Source of the DNA: Pachypanchax playfairii
Lineage: Eukaryota > Chordata > Actinopteri > Cyprinodontiformes > Aplocheilidae
DNA: 64,000 bases
Direction: 5' to 3'
Assembly (NCBI GenBank): GCA_006937955.1
Contig: SSNP01000010.1
Location: forward strand, 6,151,844 to 6,215,843
Positions within the stretch are counted from its first letter, which is position 1. Every line of letters begins with the position of its first letter. This document shows positions 57,613 through 64,000 of this stretch, piece by piece. Both the position numbers and the translations under genes were made by a program. Below the pieces are notes generated by a model. The model saw only the letters and a program-made list of their open reading frames with translations. It made no database searches and had not been told where the DNA came from.

Positions 57613-59190
57613 CAAGTTCTCCTAAAAATAAAATCAAAATATTTGAATAGTATTAACAAACTCAAAGTTCATATTATTTTTCAGGTTGTTTTCTAACACA
57701 CGGTTCAGATTTTTATGAGGAATACCTCAAAGAACCCTTTAAACTCTTTATCATGATAACATATGTTCATGATGATTGTACATAAACTTTAACTAAAACA
57801 TTTAAAACTGAAACAACTTTTTTTTTTATTATCTTTAAATTATTGGTTTTCCTGTCAGTTCAAGTCATGATAGAATTCCAATTTCAGTCACTCAATCACT
57901 TTGGTGATGTCTTTGGCTTGTCTAAAAATTTTTTACCTACATTAAATTTTACTCACCTTAATATTATTATTATCACTTTAATATTGAGTTTTGGGTTCTG
58001 TTCTTACCTAATATAGATGTTATCACTTAAAAAAACTGAAATGTTGACATTTGTCTCAAATGTCCAACAACTTACAGCAAAATTAAAGAAACTGGACTTC
58101 TTGTATTATTAACTGTTTTTATTGTGAGTGCTAAAATAATGGCCCTAAATATTAAATATTTAAATATGTCCTTGTTATTTTATTATTTGTGTTGTTTTCA
58201 TTTCTTGGCTGAAAACTGAAGTTGACCATTAAAATCCTTCTTAAGTAAAGCACGTCCAGTCTGTATTTTATTTAAAACTGAAGCGACTTCAGTGCACAAA
58301 TACGTGCACAAAACTGACTGCACATACATACTCTATCTGTCTACCTCTGTCCCTCACACACACACACACAGAATGATTTCACGAGACCCTCAGAGGACAG
58401 ACTAATGTATCCAAATATATTTACAACAGATGTTTCATTTTATTTTTCATGATAAAAACCCATTTCAAAAAATTTACTTCCTGATGGAAACAGTAAGTTT
58501 CTTCTCTTTTCTTTCTCTTTGTCTTCTCCAAGTCCTTCCTTCATATCATGAGAGAAGTGCGCCACCTAATGGTTGTAAATGTCCCTTTTGTCAGATGTTT
58601 AATTTCAGTGAACATGATGAAATGATCAGTTGATTATGGAAAGACTTATTTTTCTTTAGAAGTTAAAATTAAAAGAATTAAAATAAACGGAAAAAGAATT
58701 TAATTCCCACAACACATTTGTAAAAAATTAAAGAGCATTAAAATGAACAGAAGGTCGGTAACTTGTTGAACACAGAAAACTCTGAATTTCTGTTTTAAAA
58801 CTGAGTTTTTTCACCTTTAAAGTGCTTCTCTAAATTATATTTGTGTTAATTAAGTTTATTTTGTTCATGAAAATTCATGTTTTAACATCTTTTAGTTGAA
58901 CTATTTTGCCCAGTTGTCTGTCTAACGACACTGAAATGACAACTTCTCAGACTGGTATTGTGATTTTTAACCAGAGCACATAAAATATTATTGTATATAT
59001 ACATATATAAATATATAATATACAAAGTTGGTGAGAAGATAAAGATCTAAAGTATAATTAACTGGGAAAAAAGCATAAGCAAGGGAGGATTTGGTGCGAG
59101 AAGGGACAAGAGACAAGTTCAGTCAGCAGGATGTGTAGAAGAAGAGAAGGCAATGGTGAAGAAAAGAGCTGGAGAGACTGTAAGAGTGTG
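57613..59190. other. unique AT-rich sequence, no gene seen
   Basis: A (CA)8 run lies at 58355-58370. GTGCGCCACCTAATGG near 58558 is a partial match to the reverse CTCF motif. No exon supported. Confidence 0.4.
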
Positions 59191-59195
59191 TGTAA

Positions 59196-59197
<2 letters not shown>

Positions 59198-59262
<65 letters not shown>
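59198..59262 (+). repeat. (GT)n microsatellite, about 32 units
   Basis: 65 bp of uninterrupted GT. The open frame across it is Cys-Val repeat. Confidence 0.97.
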
Positions 59263-59264
<2 letters not shown>

Positions 59265-60465
59265 AGGGCTAAGTGAGGCCTTTATAAATGAAAGCAGATG
59301 CCTGGCATTATGAACTTGTCGGGTCGCAGATGGGGATGGTGGTGATGGAGCACTTGACTCCCTGGATGGTTATCACTCACTCTTCTCCTTTTTGCCTCTC
59401 GACTGCTGAGGGTGAGGGAGAGAGAGAAAAAAGGATTCAGATGTAAAGAGAAAGAAGCAGCAGAACATTCCACGAAATAAAAGAGTGAGAGTGTGGACTT
59501 TTGATTAAGTGACAAGAAGCCCAATTTAAATAAAGAGCTTCCTACAGTTTAAAGGGAAAACCCTTTTTTCCTTGTTGTTTTTTTTTTCAGCTATTTCTTC
59601 ATTTGATTGATATCAGTGTCGGTGTGCGGTGATTGATTGGATTGCCTGCGGAACATCATCCCGCTAACTAGTTGCTCAGAGAAGAGTGTTTGTCACTGCC
59701 ATTGATCTTCTTGTAAATGAAATGTTCCATTTCCAGTGCATTTTATTGTTAAATGCAGTTCATTAGCTACTCTGAGATTTATGACCGTGTCTCCTCTCAT
59801 TGATTCAAAAAAACAAAAAAACAAGAGTGAAGAGCTCAAAAGACACAGAAGTAGAAGGAGGAGCAGGATGGAACAAGTGGAGATGTTACTGCAGACTTGA
59901 TAGATGTAGTTCAAGTTTGTCCAAAGAAAACGACAGTCAAGAGCCAGAGTCTCCTAAAATAGTACAGTTACAGTACTATACCTCTTAATACTTCCAATAA
60001 CCCTAATGAATAGTGGTAGTTCTAATGTATTTAATGCTTCTGATGTTTTTATTTTCTTTCTGGGATATGAAGGAATATGAGAACGTACACAGTGTTTTAC
60101 AGTCAACATCCACCCGTCTCCCGTTAATCTGAGTCCATAATATATTTAATTCTTCTTATTATTTGATTCACACAAATTTATATTTTTATTTTTGATAATA
60201 ATCATAGTTTTTTCTCCAAACAGATTGTATCACTATGTGTTCTCTAAGACGTTATCTGAGCAAATAAATTTTTATCTAAAATTTGGCTGATAGTAACTAC
60301 AGTTTTTTCAGTATTATTGGTTGCAGGTATGATAAATGTTTTATGCAACAACACATTAATAATCCAGCTTCAGATAAACATGATCTCGATGTTCAAATTA
60401 ATAGATTTATGTAGCATTCAGGAGCAACATCAGGTGCTTTTGGATTGTTTAACTGTTGGAGGAAA
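59263..60465. other. unique sequence, no gene; possible conserved block
   Basis: 59265-59400 has balanced composition and may be conserved. Otherwise AT-rich with no supported feature. Confidence 0.35.
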
Positions 60466-60469
60466 TATG

Positions 60470-60740
60470 AAGCTCCAGAAACATCAACATTAACAAACTG
60501 TTCCTAAACACTTCAGGAGATATTTGTTTATCTACCATGTCCTGTCAGAGCATTTCAGTCAGGTTCAGGTCTGGACTGCAGGTCTGCAACACCAGAATTC
60601 TTTTCTTTTTCAGACACCGTGTTTAGAATCGTCTTGTTTCTGTTTGGTCCAGGTTTTGTCCGTCAGACAGATGTCTACGATTCAGACAGTCTAATGTTTA
60701 GGTAGACAGAAGAGTTCATAGATACGACAGTCCATTTGAC
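60470..60740 (+). mobile_element. DNA-transposon-like relic, diverged
   Basis: The order CATGTCCTGTCAGAGCATTT, CAGTCAGGTTCAGGTCTGGA, CAACACCAGAATTCTTTTC, TTTTTCAGACACCGTG, CAGACAGATG and AGACAGAAGAGTTCATAG follows a teleost repeat I remember with a 'gtctggactttgac...attcttttctttttcag...cggacagatggcc...agaggagttcat' layout, probably from a DNA transposon. No TIR or transposase is visible. Confidence 0.45.
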
Positions 60741-63700
60741 AGAAAATTGAAAAATTGGCCTGTTTTATATTCAGACTTTAAAAGGGTAAAACCATTTAAA
60801 CTCCAATTACTATTTTTTTTTTAATGACAAACTGGATTGTGTGCTACATGCCTTAAAACAACAGCTAACAAGCTCATAAGCTAATCCTTTAACCTGTTTC
60901 TGTATTACCTGAAAAATAAACCAGGATATTCACATCTGCTTGTGAATGTTTTTACCTTGTCAGATGAGGTTTTTGTTAATTTATTGATCCCCTGGTTACT
61001 GTAATTAACACATCCCGTGACTGTCTTTGTGATTTACTGTCTGGAAACAGAGCGAGAACTTGGAATATTAGAAAAATATTGTTGCACCTTGTTAACACCT
61101 TGTTATTCACTAGAAGTTGTAACTGACAGGAGTCTTGTTTTGTTTTGGGGTGTACAGTAACATGCTGGTTCTGGGTGTTGATTACTACCGTGTCTTTGTT
61201 CTTCTCCAGAGAAAATTTGTCACTCGATTGTTTTTAGAGTGTTTTGTGTTTATGTTACTGTTTCTTGGTCATGCTGTTAAAGGTAACATGTAGATAGAAC
61301 ATATAAATCACTTTTTATCCAAAAGAATTAAGATTTTTCTTCCAATTTTCCAGATCTAGATGCAAGTCTTGACCTTTTTATAAAAGTTTGATCCAGATTG
61401 AGTTTTTGTTTTCACCAGACTGTTTTTGTAGCAGCATCTCACCTTCAGCAGTGATAATAAATAGAAGGAAGTTCATGTTAGTAACTGTCTTTCTGAGAAG
61501 AAATGTAGAATTCTTCTCTAATCTGAATCACTTTCTTATCTCTAATGAGCCTTACTGTACTACCTGTCACAAGAAATACTTCTTTTTGTTCACTGTTTTT
61601 CTTCTTTCTTTGAATTGTAGACAGTTAGTGCTACTCAGAACTGTTTTTTTTGTAATACATTGTTCCATGATTTGGATTTTAACAAGGTAAATAGATACAA
61701 AAGTCTTAAAACATCTTCCAACTTATGAAATGTGAAGGTCAGATTCTCCAAATCAGTTCTTATTCTTTTAAATTGTTGCCAGTGTTTTAGTTTCGGTGTC
61801 CAGAGCTCCACTTCCTGTCTGATAACAAACCAGCGTATGCCATCTGAGAGTAAACCTGTGGTTACGGCGGGACCCGCGTTGTTTCTCATCCATATTCAGT
61901 TCCTCTGAGTTGGGGATAGTAACATATGGTTGCTGCTCACGCTACATCTCCCCCCTTCTCAGTACAACAGAAACAAATTCAGAATTGGATTTAACACTTC
62001 AATTCCCTGCTGACCAACAAGGCTGACACAATTACTATGCTGGAGATGCCACACATACAAACAGACACACATTTGGTGTAATCCAATTAGAACACAGCCA
62101 GTTCTGCTGGTGTGTGTGCTACAGAGAGAAAGAGAGGCAGTTTACCAGAAAAATTCAAAATGCAAAAGTTTGTATGTGTCTGCCTTTGAAAAAGAAAACT
62201 ATTCAAATTAGACTTGACTATAAGAAACCAAAATCAAGAAAGCTGTAAGTTTCAGCTTTTTATTTGTCAACCTTCTGCCCTCCTGAAAAGTCACTGCGTG
62301 ATACTCAAACACGCCCTGAGGCCCGGCTTGTATTTAACTTAAAAAGGTGGAATAAATCAGAACTGCATGGCATTTACTCCTCGACCGTTTTGTAATCCAG
62401 ACTTAATGGAATGCATTAAACTTACGCAAGTTATGTGAAAAAAATCCTTGATGCTTTACGAACGATAACTGGAATTCATGTTTAAAGGTCTTTCAAATGT
62501 TCCACTAAAAAGATTCTTCAGTGTAACTTTTAAATCAGACTTTTTGAAACCTGAAACTGATTGAAATGTTTTTAATGCTCTCACATGATGGCTTGATAAT
62601 CAGGATGAGCCACAGGTCACATTATAACCCATCATTATATGTATAGCACAACACCTCGTGTTTGTACTTTTTATTAAATTGCACTCTGTAAAATAGTTGA
62701 TGGATGAGATTTATAGACATCATCAGTTTGTTCATTGTTTTTCTTACCTGTTGTTGTTGAACAGTTGTTGGTTTTCTGGATCCAGACGAAGGAAGACGTT
62801 CTGTTCAAATGCTGTCAACACCTTGACTGTTTGTTCCCTGAAACAGAACCAGACGGTACTGAAGCTGATCTGAATGGGAGCAGATTAGTTTGAACTGTAA
62901 CTGGATTTAACTGATTGAGCTGCATTAAAACAAATGAGTTTAAACTGGACCTCATAAAACTCAGTTTGATTTGAACTTGTTTCTTTATAACGGTAGTGTT
63001 TGGTTTCATCAGGTCTTAATGGATTAAAAAGAAAGGAGTGGACCTGTAGTCTCTGGTCTCCAGAGTTTTTGTCTCTGACATGTTGAGGTTGCAACTTTTC
63101 TGACTGAGGCTGGTTCATCAAGTGCAAGTCGACAATACAGTCAATCTTCAATCTAGGTGTTATTTTGTACGGTCATGTATATTTACAAATTTACAAAAAT
63201 GTTTCAAAGCTGATTGTAAAACTTTCAAAATTATTAATATAATAAATGTGTCTTTGGTAGAAATAGCACAAAACAAAATTAAAGCAAATTTCTGAATCTT
63301 TGTGAAGTTTTGTTAATGTCTTTGGTAGCTGTCAGTCTCAGACACGTGCAGCTTGTCTTTATCACACGGCACGAACCTTCATATCAGGATCGGAAACAAG
63401 CATGTTGATTTTCAACGGAGCAAAAATTTTCTATAAGAAACAAGCTTAATTATTATTAAATGTCAAAATGTTTAAGAAACACAGTAATGTGTCAGTAATA
63501 TGATTTTTGACCTTTTCTGTACACAACAGTGTCATTTCTAAGGGTTTCTGTGAGGATTTGTCTGTCAAAGAAATTATCTTTAGAAGTTTGTTTTCACAAA
63601 GTGATGGATGATTTTTGGAACCGTGTTGATACTTCAGTTTATACTTGAACCCTGTGACTGTTGTGTAGAGGACAAGATTTTGATGAACTGTGTGATCTGT

Positions 63701-63945
63701 GGTTGCTGTGCATCTCATTCAGCTTCAAAGTTCTGATCCCTTCGGGGTGATAAAACTCACTCTGAGTGTCTTTTTAAAGTATCACTGTGGAGTATCGGCG
63801 AGGACGTTGTTAAGAAAATTTGCCACCAAGGCATCAGCTTAGGTTTCACAACATTACATCACCTCTTCTAATTGATCCTCCTGTTTGGGCTCATTTCATA
63901 CCTGCATGGAGGTGCTGATAAAAGGGGTCTGGTTTCTCACTCCGG
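60741..63945. other. unique AT-rich sequence, no gene; possible conserved block
   Basis: 62280-62480 is GC-balanced with ACTTAAAAAGGTGGAATAAA and AATGCATTAAACTTACG strings and may be conserved. No exon or transposon end was found elsewhere. Confidence 0.3.

Positions 63946-63946
<1 letters not shown>

Positions 63947-64000
<54 letters not shown>
63947..64000 (+). repeat. (TG)n microsatellite cut by the window edge
   Basis: TG units run, with one TGCG variant at 63951-63954, to the last base. True length unknown. Confidence 0.95.

Overview
This is vertebrate nuclear DNA, most likely from a ray-finned (teleost, probably percomorph) fish. The evidence is an AT-rich background, long perfect di-, tetra- and pentanucleotide microsatellites, tRNA-headed SINE-like copies ending in (GGAT)n tails, relics of teleost-type non-LTR retrotransposons, and several short terminal-inverted-repeat (TIR) DNA transposons. 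No bacterial or viral gene organisation is present. I found no intact protein-coding gene, rRNA gene or functional tRNA gene. The open frames are short, unsupported by codon pattern or splice context, and often made of microsatellite or transposon sequence. The window is either an intergenic gene desert or the interior of a very long intron. The sequence alone does not decide which.

Layout. 1-3.5 kb is a graveyard of retroelement pieces: a SINE-like copy, a LINE 3' end and another dispersed repeat. 3.5-8.7 kb is mostly unique AT-rich sequence with one pair of NRF1-like sites. 8.7-9.9 kb holds a broken LINE reverse transcriptase. 10-19 kb is unique sequence with possible conserved blocks, interrupted by SINE copies and a second reverse-transcriptase relic. 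19.2-21.5 kb carries the densest microsatellites. 24.0-24.6 kb is a TIR element with self-complementary ends. 26.3-26.6 kb is a diverged non-LTR ORF2 3' end. 26.7-38.3 kb is mainly unique, with several blocks that look like conserved noncoding sequence. 38.4-42.5 kb is rich in mobile DNA: a TTAA-flanked MITE, a tiny SINE tail insertion with perfect target-site duplications, a long (GATG)n tract, and one MITE inserted inside another. 47.9-48.3 kb is a second TTAA MITE. 48.3-56.5 kb is unique sequence with further conserved-looking blocks. 56.5-57.6 kb has a 710-bp TIR element with NRF1-like motifs, followed by another dispersed repeat. The remainder is unique sequence, a transposon-like relic at 60.5 kb, and (TG)n at the right edge.

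There are no genes here whose joint action can be described. The best-supported biology is mobile-element history: a retroposed SINE-like family seen at about seven places, two microsatellite clusters apparently born from it, and at least six inverted-repeat DNA transposons. A possible second layer is a set of AT-rich, TAAT-bearing blocks that may be conserved regulatory sequence. That is inference from appearance and needs alignment to other fish genomes. I did not find a convincing undescribed biological system. The strongest leads are the NRF1-bearing TIR element, the nested MITE pair and the ultra-short SINE tail insertion.
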